DNA of 64,000 nt, taken from Trichostrongylus colubriformis. Lineage: Eukaryota; Nematoda; Chromadorea; Rhabditida; Trichostrongylidae. The stretch's first letter is position 1, and each line of letters starts with the position of its first letter. The notes beneath the pieces are model-generated. The model was not told where the DNA came from and made no database searches. It was given only the letters and a program-made list of their open reading frames with translations. Made by a program: the position numbers and the translations under genes. Positions 29,560-41,255 of this stretch are shown piece by piece. The stretch spans positions 21,240,068 through 21,304,067 of the forward strand of contig OZ022259.1 in assembly GCA_963978905.1 (NCBI GenBank). Direction: 5' to 3'.

Positions 29560-31490
29560 GCACTACGAACAACGACGCGCGTGGACGATAGCTGCCCCCG
29601 TGGTCCATTGCCAGTGTTCTCGTTTTTTTCAACACCGGCGTTTTACAGCGTTTCAGATCTTCGTGCATTCCGTGCGTTTATCACTGAGTGAGTGGAGTAG
29701 TGAGTGTGTGTGTGGAGGGAAGTGAGTGAACTGCAGGAGGAGGCTGAGACAGTGAGACTATTGCCTCCACTATGCTCGCGCTGGACAATACCCCTACTAC
29801 GACCCATAAAACACCCGCGATTGTCGCCCCACCTTGGGCACTAATTATGCTTCTGTCCCAGAAATCGTGCATGAGAGCACTTTCGCGGCTTTGATTTCCC
29901 CTTTTTCGGATCCGATTTTTTGTGACTAAACCTTGACAACCTAACAACCGTTATAGAGCCCCTATTGAGCGATTATATGCGAGTTGACCGAGTCTATTAA
30001 CCGAGGCGGGCAACCGTGTGATTGAGTGGTGGTTTGCAGTTTAATAGGGCGCAGACTTTGCCGGGAGTAGTCTCATCGTTTCCGTTTATGAGTCAGCTGA
30101 TCGTATCAACGTTTCTGATAAGCGGTGATAAAACTACAGTAGCGCTGCCTTATGATGCGTGTTCTCTTAGTCATTTTCAGTGGTTGTTCCATTTTTTCTA
30201 AGCTGAATTTCATATTTATTCATTATTCGTCTCATCAGTATGATTACCTGGCGGAACAGTTCATGGAAGATCAGATCAGGATTTTCTAACCTCATTTATA
30301 CAATTTTACTAGCCATGAGTCGTGTTGCTTGTGATTTGAAAAATAATGGGATTAAGAATGGAAATTAGGCGGGAAAAGCGAGGTGAATTGTAAAAATAAA
30401 GCGAGGCGATGAATCTGTTTTGGGGTGCGCCGCGAATTCCACTGCGATTTGGCGTATACAATGACATTACGTATAAGTCGACTTTTTATTCTTTCATGAT
30501 TATTTGTTATTTTTGTTTTCTTTCCTTCCATTCCCCCATTCATTATTTCTCTTCCTAATAACATTTTGTGACTTGAACTTTATGAGATCTGTACTCCTGA
30601 GCCTGATCTTTTTTTCCATAATCGACCACCTTAAAAATAGCTTTCGGTAAAGGATTCCACCGAACTTCTTCTTACGCATTGTTATGAATATTATTCTCAC
30701 AAGTGCTATGATCAGACTTTATAAAATTGCCCTCGCCTAAATATTGACTTGTTTATTTAATTTGTGTAGTAAGCATATCACGTGTAACAACTATGTACAT
30801 AGGTAGGGGAATAGCCGTGTTTTTTACGATTTTCGCGTGATAGGAATAGCCTTTCATGGTCATCTTCCTACTGTTTGTTCATGATATAACTTCCAACAGT
30901 GGAACTTTTGATTTAGCCAGACCATGATCTAGCATTGCTGGAGGATCCACCATCCCTCTCCCCCTCCCTTCTTACAGATGACTGATGTCGTTGATGTTTC
31001 AAAAAGTGATCACTGAAGCTATAGAAAAAATCCTATTCATGAGATCTACAATCTTTTTAGGCGATAAACGCTCCCAATATCACCTAAAAGCTGTTGCTTG
31101 TTGAAAATTATCAAGGAATTTTGGCCGAAATGCCAACCCATTTTCCTTTTTCTAACCCCTTTGGGGGTTTCCCAATCATGCTTCGCCCTAAGCTGGAGTG
31201 CCTATTTCTGCTTAAAGAATGGGTGTTTGTCAAAAATTCTAGTATTTCTTCGCATGTTTTTCTGGAGTGGAGTTCTTGGATTTGGTGGTGGTGATGGAGT
31301 AGATTTTGGGTTAATGTGGGTTGGGGGGAGGCAGTACGATGCAACATCGTGTATTATGCACCATCGCACCACCTTCACCTAACACTATGCAAAAGACATG
31401 CCATGACTTCAGTTTCTTAGCATGTTATTGCAATGAAGGCTTTTTTATATAGAAGGAAGAGAAGGGTTCTCATGGAGAAGATGGAGGCAG
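29560..31490. other. Intergenic with few marks
   Basis: A 40-codon plus ORF at 29,772 and a minus ORF with a hydrophobic stretch (29,947-29,681) share the same bases and neither is convincing. A Rep-P fragment (TGCGCCGCGAATTCCACTG) is at 30,420-30,475. The rest is AT-rich without exon or element boundary. Confidence 0.4.
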
Positions 31491-31498
31491 TTCACTGG

Positions 31499-31755
31499 GT
31501 GTGTGCACTTATGGCAGATACGCGCGGCCGCGCGCGACGAGCGGCTCGGCGGGTGCGAGTATCAGTGGCAGGGCATGGCAGCCTTCAGGCGAGCAGTGTG
31601 GTATGGGTGGAGGTGGCAGGATGGCATGGGTAGAAGTGCAGAGGTGACGCTGCCACGCTCTGCCGGGCTTCTAAGGGCAATCGATTCGGCAAGTCGTACT
31701 GATGGTGCCGCGAGTGCGATGCCGCGAAGCGATTTTCTGTCATAAGTGCACACAC
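31499..31755. mobile_element. MITE with GTGTGCACTTATG termini
   Basis: GTGTGTGCACTTATGGCAGA faces TTTTCTGTCATAAGTGCACAC. The interior matches 3,003-3,240 (CAGTGGCAGGGCATGGCAGC, CGTACTGATGGTGCCGCGAG). Confidence 0.8.
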
Positions 31756-31785
31756 CGCGGTCCACTGGAGACCTGTGAGCAGATC

Positions 31786-31982
31786 AGGCCACGTTCATAC
31801 TTTGATCCGGCAGGCGTTGCTGCGTTCACAGGCAGCGAGCCAGACGGTGGCCACACACAGGCGGAGGTGGCCAGACGAGGGTGGCAACGATGCAGAGTGG
31901 CCTAAGCGGAGGCGCAGAACAACGCAACCACAGTCATCAGCGCTCTGCCGCCGGCACCGCAAAGTATGAAATGCGGCCTAAT
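31786..31982. mobile_element. MITE family M1, copy 3
   Basis: AGGCCACGTTCATACTTTGA faces CGCAAAGTATGAAATGCGGC. The interior has GTTCACAGGCAGCGAG, as in the 42,121 copy. Confidence 0.8.
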
Positions 31983-32309
31983 GGTTGCTTTGACAAAGGG
32001 TTGCAGATGGATCAAAGGCTTGTGGTAATTTTACCCAGCATCAGAGCATTAGAGCCTTTCCAGACCATTTTCCCTTCGAAAGTTCAAGTGGAATGGTCCC
32101 GAACGGATGGAGCTTTCATCAAAGATGAATGAAGACAATTGTCACGGGTTCCGTAAAGTATCTCGGATGATAACAGTGGCGTAGTTTGTAAAGCATCGGT
32201 ATTTATGAATCATCACTGCTGCAAAGTTATGACGTAAACTAAAAAAGCTATATTGACTTGAACAACCAACCACTGCTGAGGACCACCTAGTCTTTGATTA
32301 TTTTAATTA

Positions 32310-32515
32310 TTTTACTTGATATATTATATTATATTATATTGTTATATATATTATTATATATATTAATATATTAATTATTTTAATTTTCTTATTTTACTCA
32401 AGTAGAAAGAAATGTTGGCAATAGGTTCAGGCACCACATATTAGAATTTTGTCAAATTTGGTCAAGTAGAGTTATGACAAAAAAGTTTTGGCCGAAGACT
32501 TTTGAGCGCTACTGT
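32310..32515. repeat. AT-rich tract and one end of the Tc1-like MITE
   Basis: TATATTATAT-type simple sequence covers 32,315-32,370. Bases 32,397-32,515 match the 12,562 MITE's left end in reverse, ending AGACTTTTGAGCGCTACTG and TA. The other end is missing. Confidence 0.75.
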
Positions 32516-33412
32516 ATGTCTCAACTAATTGTCATCAGTGTAGTATCGTACAATTATGTAAACAAGTTAACGATTAAAAATTTATTTCGAATATTGCGAA
32601 GCCATCGTTCCGTTCTGGAAAGAAAGCAAGGAGTGCAGGTCAATTTCTGACCGAGATTGATGTTTGGGCCCATAACTCACATGGTTGTAACAACTTTGGT
32701 ATCACGAGCTGCGGCGGAAATCAGCTGCTAGCAAAGTTGGACGAAAAAATATTTGCAAATTTTCGCGAATGAATATTTCGAAGTCGTCGTTTCGTTCCGA
32801 AAAGAAGTTTGGCAGTGGTTTAAGGAAGTTTCTTATTGGTAATCGTTAGTTAACCAGTTTATTTTGTATACTAGCTATTAGTTTCCCTTTCCCAGTACCG
32901 TTTTATGTCCTCTGAATTACTGCTCTATTTGTTCGGATCGAGCGCAAATCATAGCTGTTCCCTTTATGGTTGATTTATTGACACTAGGTTCGTTAGAAGT
33001 GAAGGTAACTAAGTGTGCGCAACGGTTCACCTTTAAAAATTATTTTTCATGATTTTTCTCGAGCTATCGCTTTCCTTTCTTTCATCTGATTCATATAGCA
33101 CCGAAACTTTTTAGGTAAGGGAGATATTTTCCATCAGATTTTATAGGGCTTCGTCTGCATTCTTCCTGGTCTATACCTTTTTTTATTTCGGTGCCTAGTT
33201 ATATCTAACAGGGAACAAATAATCCAAAAAAAGCTCTGCTGCCTAAGTAGCGGCGTAGGCATTTCCTGTGTACCTTTGCTACTGCACCAGTGCCAATGCA
33301 GAGCAGTGTTTTGAGGCTGGTAGATGAAGACAGACCTAATAATGAATCCACATGTAGAAGTGCAGGACCATGGTTGAGAATATTCAGAAGAACTAAGTTT
33401 TTGGCGTTGGTC

Positions 33413-34345
33413 AATATCTTCTGTTGGATGCGCCGCGCATTCTATTAGGTTGGCAATTAAGTAATTGCGGATTTTTAAATACTGCTTTTTCCCTCAAAAC
33501 TGCTTTCCAGAAAATTTCTTCTGTACATAAATATATAGTACAAGTCCACACGCATCTATAGGTATTGTTGTCATCCATCTCCCGGATAACCCTTTTCGGC
33601 AAAATAAAAATATCAAAAGTCACCTCACTTTCAATTCCAATTTTTTTTCTTTGAATGGCGTTAGACAGGGAAAGCGAAAGGTGATAATCCGATGGAGAAA
33701 GATCAGAACTATAAGGCAGCAATTTTTATCCAAGCTCGAGAATTTTTTTGGCGAGTCATTTTTTCAATAGTGGTAAAAAATTTTATAAATTTTTTTTTCC
33801 AAAAAATTCTCGAGCTTGGATAAAAATTGCTGCCCCATCCACCTTATAACCCTGATCTTGCTCCATCGGATTATCACCTTTTCCTTTCCCTGTCTAACGC
33901 CATTCAAAGAAAAATCTTTTTATAATTTTTGTATTGAAAATGAGGTTGCCCTTTGATATGTTTATTTTGCCGAAAAAGGTTATCCGGGGAATGGAAGACA
34001 ATAATACCTATAGATGCGTTTGGAAATGTACTACATGTGTATGTACAGAAGAGATTGCTGGAAAGCAGTTTGGAAGGAAAAAGCAGTATTTAAAAATCCG
34101 CAATTACTTAGTTGCCAACCTAATAGTTCCATTCAAAATCGTGGTGGCAGGTGAATGCGATTTGGCCTATACAATAAATCGCGGGCCATCCGATGTACAA
34201 GTCGGTGCTTTCCTCCTCTCATACAAGTCTGGAGCAATTTCACCTACCCCGTGGGATGGAAGACTTGGATGGCCTCGGCTGGCACTGATGCGGAATTTGA
34301 TCCCTGCACTATGAGAGTGGAAGTGCACACCATCCGTCACCACAC
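33413..34345 (+). repeat. Rep-P copy split by a palindromic mariner
   Basis: GGATGCGCCGCGCATTCTA ends at 33,444. Rep-P resumes at 34,124 with TAGTTCCATTCAAAATCGTG and runs on through GCGATTTGGCCTATACAATA. The uninterrupted copy at 57,295-57,480 reads CGTATTCTAGTCCCATTCAG at the same junction. Confidence 0.8.
33445..34123. mobile_element. Palindromic mariner, 679 bp, two inverted copies of the transposase C-terminus
   Basis: It starts TTAGGTTGGCAATTAAGTAA and ends in the reverse complement, with TA on both sides. Each arm encodes the C-terminal signature of mariner transposase outward from the centre: PPYNPDLAPSDYHLF on the plus strand near 33,840-33,880, and LPYSSDLSPSDYHL on the minus strand near 33,720-33,680. 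The arms are separated by an AT-rich centre near 33,780. The N-terminal and catalytic regions are gone. It looks like a tail-to-tail fusion of two mariner 3' ends that kept working termini. Confidence 0.92.
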
Positions 34346-34801
34346 CACCTTGCTCAAGGATGCTTGAAACGACACACTCACCAGAAAAGGTATTTCTAAA
34401 TCAATCTGACTGATATTGGTACTGAGGTCGTCAGTTCGTAACCAAAACGTCGACAGCTCTGTTGCTATACGCATGTGGACGAAATACCAATATACTGCAT
34501 GGCCTGGTCTCCTGCTGATTTTGGCTTGAAAGTGCGGCACCGTTGAGTCGTATACACGCGATCTCATGAATTCTAAAATTGCTTCAACTCATCGTTTCAA
34601 CCTTTTACCCTTTATCACTTTGAATAATCTTTGTCGATGGCCACTTTTTCCACATCCATCGAACTTTGCATCTTATGGAGATGAGGATGTGTCATTCGCT
34701 CATACGATTTTTGCCCTTTGACGATGTTCGCTTGCATAAACAATGTCCTCGCTTGTTGTAGGCTTGGCCATTGGACGAAATCGCCCCGTGCCCCGACAGA
34801 A

Positions 34802-34867
34802 ATGGCTCGTCGACTGGCGATGACGATTCTCTGCACAGCGCTCGGTGTATGTCTCGCATTGGATGAG
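34802..34867 (+). CDS. Probable signal-peptide exon of the matrix metalloproteinase gene
   Basis: ATG at 34,802 opens 22 codons (MARRLAMTILCTALG, then VCLALDE), a textbook signal peptide. They end at a donor, GAG then GTAATT. The exon ends in phase 0 and the propeptide exon at 49,937 starts in phase 0, so they join without a break. CGACAG two bases before the ATG could accept a spliced leader, but its pyrimidine tract is weak. The link across a 15-kb, repeat-filled intron is inferred; an extra small exon between them is possible. An antisense ORF over the same bases is judged a shadow. Confidence 0.5.
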
Positions 34868-34901
34868 GTAATTTCTGATCTCAGTTGTCTTTACCTTTAA
34901 C

Positions 34902-35366
34902 TCAGTTAGTGCAATCCACTAATCGATAACTTACATACTCAAACATAACCTGTAGGTTTTGATATCTTTGATTTTTGATAGCAGCTGATTTCGCCACAGC
35001 CCGAGATGCGGAAGTTGTTACAAACGAGCTTAGTTGTGGGCAAAAGATTTGGTCTTTGGCGGGACTCGAACTCGCACTTGTGTTAAGCTGTAGGACTCGC
35101 AAAATCGGATTGGAAATTAGAAGGAGTATATAGGATATGAAGGGATAACCTGAAATCAGGAAAAAGCCTTTCAAATATTTTTTAAAATAATTTTTAACGT
35201 TGACACCCATTTCTTCCAACTTATTCGAAATTTCATATCTTTTTAATTCGTGTCCTTCATTCGACTTCTGAGCATCAATAAAGATGGCTCCAATAAGTTT
35301 AATCCACTCCGAGTGCACCGATTTATGGTCCGAATGTGAATAACCGATGATAAATAGTATTAACAA
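34902..35366 (-). other. 154-codon ORF of uncertain status and a tRNA-like box
   Basis: The minus frame begins MLILFIIGYSHSDHKSVHSE and has no recognised domain. Its last third shares TTGTAACAACTT...ATCAGCTGCTA with 32,690-32,735, a dispersed repeat. At 35,056-35,074 the minus strand carries TGCGAGTTCGAGTCCCGCC, a good B-box or T-loop match, but no complete tRNA fold was found. Confidence 0.3.
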
Positions 35367-35462
35367 TAAGGAGTAATGGTAAGTAGGAAAACGGCGAAAT
35401 AAAGAGAAAAAACTAAATAGTTATGGAAAAAAACTAATAATTTTATGATTAATATCCCTACT

Positions 35463-36020
35463 ATAGATGAAACGCTTCGTCTGTCTGTACGTCCGTCTGT
35501 CCCGCCGTCTGTCCCTCTGTTATGAAAAACGACCTGTGGAGATGGGGACATGTTTGGGATGGGTAGGGCATGGGACAGGAAGTAAAGGCCACACATGGAC
35601 CAACTCAAGATCCGCCCACGGTGGGCGGAGCGAGCAAATGTTCCGTTTTCAGACCGGATATTGTGAATTGGGTTCCAGTATAACCTAAACGTGGGGGAAA
35701 GGTGGATCAAGATCAGGAATGAGTTTTTTAAAGTCATGGTAGACGCCTGGGCATTGTAGGCGGAGCATACCTGGGGGTCGCTACAACAAAAATTCATTAT
35801 CGTTCCAATGCAGCCTTGAGAACAGAAAAAAAAAATCGGAAGAAATGATCAATCTCGAAGTCATCTTAAACACACTTAAAATGGAGAAAACCCTCTCGCA
35901 ATGGGCGGGGTGGGATGTGGCAAAGGGTACTCAGTAAATTTATAAAAAAAGCAATTTTGATCGACCCACCGACGTCCATGATGTTACGCGCACAGTAGTG
36001 CGCTCCAGCCAACTGTTCGA
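35463..36020 (-). repeat. Rep-H copy, reverse orientation
   Basis: It begins with CGCTTCGTCTGTCTGTACG and holds GAAAAACGACCTGTGGAGAT and CCCACGGTGGGCGGAGC. It ends CGCGCACAGTAGTGCGCTCCAGCCAACTG. This is the reverse complement of the 1,663 and 25,094 copies. The 145-codon ORF across it reads the repeat. Confidence 0.8.
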
Positions 36021-36539
36021 TAATAATTGGGAGCAATGATTAAGAAACATGTGAAGCCTATTGTTTTCCATTGTATGGCCTTCTCTTACTCTATCGCAAC
36101 TCTCAAAAATCGTGTCTTTGTTGTCCTTCTATGTATATCGTATTTGTTCTACCAAATGGCCTTTTTGATTGACCGTTTCACTCGATTCGCTCGTCCATTT
36201 CACACGTTTCATGCAACCGTCACTACTACAGTTGGCCTTACATCGACCTCCTTTCACTTTTCTCCCTTCCAAAACTTTTGACGCCGCTGAGAACTGTTTG
36301 AAATAGCAGAAGCTCATTTTGGCGTTCATGTGCTATGGGAGTCGCACTCAAAGACGCATTTAAAATTTGCCCTACTTCATACCAGCCCTTTTGTTTTCAT
36401 CAGTACCTATTCGCTGATGAGCCTCCGAAGTTCATGAAAACACCGTGGTTCGTCTGAGTAATGGAAGCGAAACGAGCCACTTGATCACTCCTTTAATCTC
36501 AATTTACCTTTCTGAATCCTTTTTCTTTCTTTTTTCTTT

Positions 36540-36971
36540 AAGGGGATTGTCATCGAGAAAACGATATTTTTGTTACCCATCTATTTATATTGTAGTGGCT
36601 TGATAAGGGCCGCATGCAAACTATTACGCGAAAAAATGACAATTTGGCTATGATACAGCTCCCCCAATTCCGCGGCCAAGTGGGCGGAGCCTTTGAGTGG
36701 AAGCCCCGTCACATAGCTCGCCGCGGTTGAGAATGGAGAGAGGGACTCTTAACGCACCTTTCTGCTCATACTGTGCGTTTTCGACCGCGGTGGACGACGG
36801 GGTGGGCATTTGCTAGGAGGCCTCGCCCACCCGGCCGAGACTTTGTGGTGCTGTATCTTAGCAGGGTTCACATTTTTTGCTTGAAACTTTGCATACGGTG
36901 CTTATTGGGCAAATACAACATAAACTTATGGGTAAGAGGAGGACTCATTTTTTTTTCGTGGACGATTCCTT
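36540..36971. mobile_element. FB-A foldback element, long form
   Basis: AGGGGATTGTCATCGAGAAA faces TTTTTCGTGGACGATTCC. Inner segments GGGCCGCATGCAAACTATTA and TGAAACTTTGCATACGGTGC, and CAAGTGGGCGGAGCC and GCCTCGCCCACCCGG, are mirrored over 432 bp. Confidence 0.85.
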
Positions 36972-37646
36972 CAAGTTTACACTAGGAGATCAATTCCATT
37001 ATAAATCCTCAAATATGTAATTTTAGTTGTTCGATTTTCATTAGAATGTTCTTGTTTTGAAATGTAAAAAGTAAATAAGCAAACAGATATGCAGGACGCA
37101 TTTACAGCCATGATGGAAATCTTATTTCATCACAAACTTCCACATTTTCTGTTCTATGAGTTTTTTATTGCGTGTCTGTCAGCGTTATATTTTCATGTGC
37201 TGGGAAGTACTATGATAGCAATGTGAACCGGGGAATATGATTTTTGGCTAAGTCATGGAGCCGGAACGGGTTCATCAATTTTTAGTGTAAACTTTATTGG
37301 TGTCGTTTTTCTAGCGAAGGACCTTCTCACCTGTCAGGGTGAGCAAAAATTTTCTACTTCTTAGGTACTGCTTTTGAGTTTGACTCCCATGGACATGGGC
37401 GCCCTCATTTTTCTCATAGTAACAGCCACAAAGAGAAAGTGCCATTTTTTGTGGATAAGTGATCTGATGGATGAGTTGATTTGATTGCGTTCCTTTCATT
37501 TCTCAATTTTCCCCTGTCATTTTTTATCAATTTGAGTTCTATGACATCTCTTCCCCATAAAAATGACTGAAAAAGTAAATTTTTATGCGGAACCAATCTG
37601 TAGATATAATCACTTAATAATTCTATGTGATCGCAGTTATATGTAT

Positions 37647-38529
37647 CAGGTTGTCCCGAAAATCTTGTAGGAGTTTTCTAAAAAAATCAATAACTCATGT
37701 TTACTTCGAGGAAGGTTAAGGCGGTTCAGGAATATGGTAGGACGTTCTCTAACAATAAGTTTTCTAGTAAAATATATATCAACCCGCCAGTTCTCGTGGA
37801 GAAAGCTACAATGCCCGTAGACGACACCTACCAAGCACGCGGTGTCATCTACTGTGAGTGGTCTTGCGTCATCAAAGAGACGGAAGCTTGCCAATCCAAC
37901 AACGCTGCGTTGGGCAAGGGATCTGGGAGCTACGAGACCGGGCGCCGCTGGTTCATCAGCTTCAGCAACGGCGAGATTGACATGGAAGACAAACCACGCT
38001 CAGGACTGTGTACCTCTGGGACGCGAAAGGAATGCTTTTCCAAGAGGTGGTGGCACAAGGCGAGACAGCCCCCGCTTCCGTAGACACCCACCAGCTCCAG
38101 CAGCTCGCCGTCGCTGTTAGAGAAAAGCGCCGGAAAAGGTCCGCGGTCACCCCACTGATGACAACGCCAGCTCCCACACCACGAAGAGTACCCACGTTAA
38201 GCTACAGGAGCTCGGCTGGGATGTCATGCCCCACTCGCTATACCCTCCAGACATTGCCCCTTCTGACTAGTATCTTACCGATCATCTTGAACCTTCCTGG
38301 CCAAGAGAAAATTCGTTAATTACGAATTGCTTGCAAAGGCGATCGCTAACTTCTTCGACTCTCAGAACCCAGAGTTTTGGGATAAGGAATCAACGATCTA
38401 CATATGAGGTGGCAGAGTGTTGTCGATAACAATGATGAATATGTTGTTGCCTAATTGTTGTTTGTTGGGAGAAAAAATAATAAAAAGTGATGATCGAAAA
38501 AGATCCTACAAGGCTTTTGGGACAACTTA
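37647..38529 (+). pseudogene. Broken mariner transposon, internally deleted
   Basis: The termini are CAGGTTGTCCCGAAAATCTT and TCCTACAAGGCTTTTGGGAC. Translations in shifting frames show mariner transposase pieces in order: FSNGEIDMEDKPRSG (helix-turn-helix/linker, near 37,965-38,005), THVKLQELGWDVMPHSLYPP then DIAPSD (near 38,190-38,270), and NFFDSQNPEFWDK (near 38,350-38,390). The segment between linker and C-terminus, holding most of the catalytic core, is missing. Frames change several times, so it cannot make transposase. The ends could still be mobilised in trans. Confidence 0.9.
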
Positions 38530-38689
38530 ATATTTGGGTTAACTAAAACTTGCCGTCGATTGTGCTTTTTCAAATTAGACTCAACTCTACTGGAATATTC
38601 GAATGACGAATTCCGGTCCCATAAAAAAGGTTTTGCTGTACTGGTTCGAAACTAGCATGGATAATTCCGTAAGAGACCTGAGCTGGTGC

Positions 38690-38893
38690 TATTGCAATGA
38701 GGGGGGGGGGGAACTCTCATAAAACGTTGCACTAAGCATATCGAAGGGATTTTTGAGGGTTCAGTCTGCACACTCAGTCTTATATTTTTGCCTAAGCCTT
38801 AGTGGAGGGAAGAAGGTTCCCTTTCCTTTTCTAGGCTTAGGTGACAATAACGTCCTTAGCGGGGTGCCTCCTCCCTCGCTGTGATAGCACCGC
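38690..38893. mobile_element. MITE related to 27,177-27,415
   Basis: GTGCTATTGCAATGAGGGGG faces CCTCCCTCGCTGTGATAGCAC. It has the same G-tract and the same inner CTTTCCTTTTCTAGGCTTAGG as the sister copy. Confidence 0.75.
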
Positions 38894-39099
38894 TTAGTTT
38901 TTTACCAATACCACGCGAAGACCCCGGTCAAGTTGCGGAATCTTTGACAAGCTGCAGCATCTATAGCATCTAAATTGGTATTCGAAATGTCAAAAGGGGT
39001 CGTATTTGATCATTGTCAAGATAGGGGTCGTAAACGTAAGAAGTATTGAACAGTGAATGAGCAAATGTATAATTTTTTTTTTGATTTATTCGGACTGGA

Positions 39100-40430
39100 C
39101 ACGGCATCGCCCCTTCAACTTCCCGTAAGAGAGGAAACATGAAACTTTGACCCTTCAACTCCCCGTATGAGAAAAGAAAATTCTGCGCGATGAATCGATG
39201 ATCTGATTCCGTATAGAACTTCGGAACAACAGCGACGTCGGTCAGACAAAACCTTCGATTGAAGATGACGTGATCGATCTCATTATGGAATTGTCCACCG
39301 GGTGACTCCCAAGTCCATCGTAGATGAGAGGGCTTCTGGAACTGTGCGTTACCATGGATGGAGTTGATCGACATGATAAACTCAGACCCCTGCTCATTCC
39401 ATTCCGTTCCGTGAGTCCCGATGTGAAGCTCATTGTCCGTTCTTCTGGGGCCGATCTTGGCGTTGAAGTTGCTGACTATGACCTTGAAGAAGGTGTGGTC
39501 GTCCTTATAGAACTTCTCCAATTCCACATAAAATGCTTCGAGCTCGTCCTCGTCGTAGCTTGATATTGGTGCGTAGGCGACTAAGATGGTCAAAGCCGCA
39601 TCTTTTCAATCGCAAAAGTCCGATTCGGGTTATCAGATTTTCGTACGAATCGATGTTCATGGCCAAGTGAGTGTTGACGAGAGCGCCCACACCGCCATTG
39701 CCTTTTCTGTCACATCTTCCAAGGAACAGTTCTTCACCAGCCTCGTACGCGGCGTGTAGCGGGCGATGCCTCTTCGTCTCGGTCAGTCGGATGACGTCGT
39801 ACTTGATCTTCTTGGCTTGCATCATGGGAGCTTCGATACTCGCTTCCGATGCAAGAGTTCGTGCGTTGTAAGTACAGATCGTCATTTTAGTCCTTCTCGA
39901 TTTAGGCAACCTGTTGCAGCCCTGAGATTTATGCAGCCTCTCACGAGCGGTCCTACCCAACGCTGCCGTATTGGGAGCTCTCTCAGGTTCAAGGGAATGA
40001 GGCCCATTCTTATTGCTGTTTTCGGCAAGATGGAGACCCACGAGTAGCTTGCCAGGCTCTGTCGTGGGGACTGGGTATACTACGCGTAGTGAGACAGACT
40101 ATCCCGAAGTGGACGTGAGGTTTACTTGTTGGAGGCGACCCCGGAGCGCCTCCTATGTACCTCCCAGTCGTTAGAATGCAAGCGTTTGGCTGGACCGAAT
40201 GCAGGATACCAACTGCACCATACAGAACGCTCCCACACGTATGCAAGAAACGTTTGCATGGATACAGAGGGTATGAATCAGCTCAGCGCAGCAGAAACAA
40301 GGAGTCCATCCCTGAATCACCCGCGTCTCAGGGCAGGTACATGGCTGCTTCTGGTCCGCGATTAGCCCCCTATCCGCCACCTGGGGTCGCGCCACGTAGT
40401 CTTGCCACCTAACGGCTCGAGACCCTTTAA
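39100..40430 (-). pseudogene. RTE-type non-LTR retrotransposon, 5' region with endonuclease only
   Basis: On the minus strand the first frame (40,041-39,600) reads TICTYNARTL, YDVIRLTETKRHRP and GNGGVGALVN. After a frame shift near 39,590 it continues TILVAYAPISSYDEDELEAF, IVSNFNAKIGPRR, then GTEWNEQGSEF, LRWTWESPGG, NEIDHVIFNRRF and TESDHR. These are the ordered motifs of the apurinic-like endonuclease of RTE elements, including the GDFNAKIG-type (here SNFNAKIG) and SDHR catalytic blocks. An upstream 5' region extends to about 40,430. The sequence then ends near 39,100 with a local duplication, and no reverse transcriptase follows. Confidence 0.9.
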
Positions 40431-41109
40431 CGAGAAGCCTCCCGGTGAAGGAGATCCATGGATACGCATTTCTACAGAAGAAATATTTGGGATGAAGCCG
40501 TACCCAAATCCTATTTTATTACAAGAATCATTGCCACGACTGTTGGCCATTACTCGGAGCGGAATCGTCGCGTTAAAAAGTTTACGATGACATGTGCGGA
40601 TGTTTTGTCCAATTTATCGTGCTGCAAAATCTCGTAATTACCCGAGTGTGTAAAATTGCTTGAAGGGTTTTTTTTTTCGCATTACGCTGGTGCTTTTGAT
40701 CGAACCGCTGTCGCAATGCGCTCATATCATCGTAGATTTATTGCATAATTCAAAGAAAATTTGCGATTTGCCGATTTGCGGATTTTTTCATATTGAATTT
40801 GGCGTTAGAGGGACTTATGGAGGTAAGGAATTCCAAAGAGTTCTTGATCAAGCTCACGAATAAGCCACGCACTTGTCTCTCACAGTGACTTGTTGATGTG
40901 ATTGAATGTGCCAGGAAATCTATTCAATACATATATTGCTCGTAATATACGAAATATTACATGCATAGCAATCTCAAAGAGGCTAAGTAGAGTACAAGCG
41001 CTTCACTTCGTGAAAAATTAGGGTAAAAAATAATAACAGACCTGTGGAAAAATTTACTTGGGTAGACTGATTACTACTCGAGTCAAATTTAGGCGAGTTA
41101 CGGCCGGAC

Positions 41110-41255
41110 ACAGGGTATGCGACAGAACACTGGAACTGGGTCACCGTACGCAACAAATGCTCCGTCAGTGCGCTTTAACCTATCCAACCGCTAAAGGGGA
41201 TGGTTGTCACTTTCACGACATGACCCAATTCGAGTGTCCTGTCGCATTTCGCAAA
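41110..41255. repeat. Small palindromic MITE
   Basis: TGCGACAGAACACTGGAACTGGGTCA at 41,118 is mirrored by TGACCCAATTCGAGTGTCCTGTCGCA near 41,220-41,245, with an AT/GC-mixed centre of about 75 bp. Confidence 0.7.

Noticed and set aside
35050..35110. Minus-strand tRNA gene
   Set aside because: Only the T-arm-like TGCGAGTTCGAGTCCCGCC fits; no acceptor, D-arm or anticodon stem of the right length pairs.
40660..40863. 67-codon ORF with a hydrophobic start
   Set aside because: It begins at TTG, not ATG, and the hydrophobic start is a T-run; no acceptor or partner exon was found.
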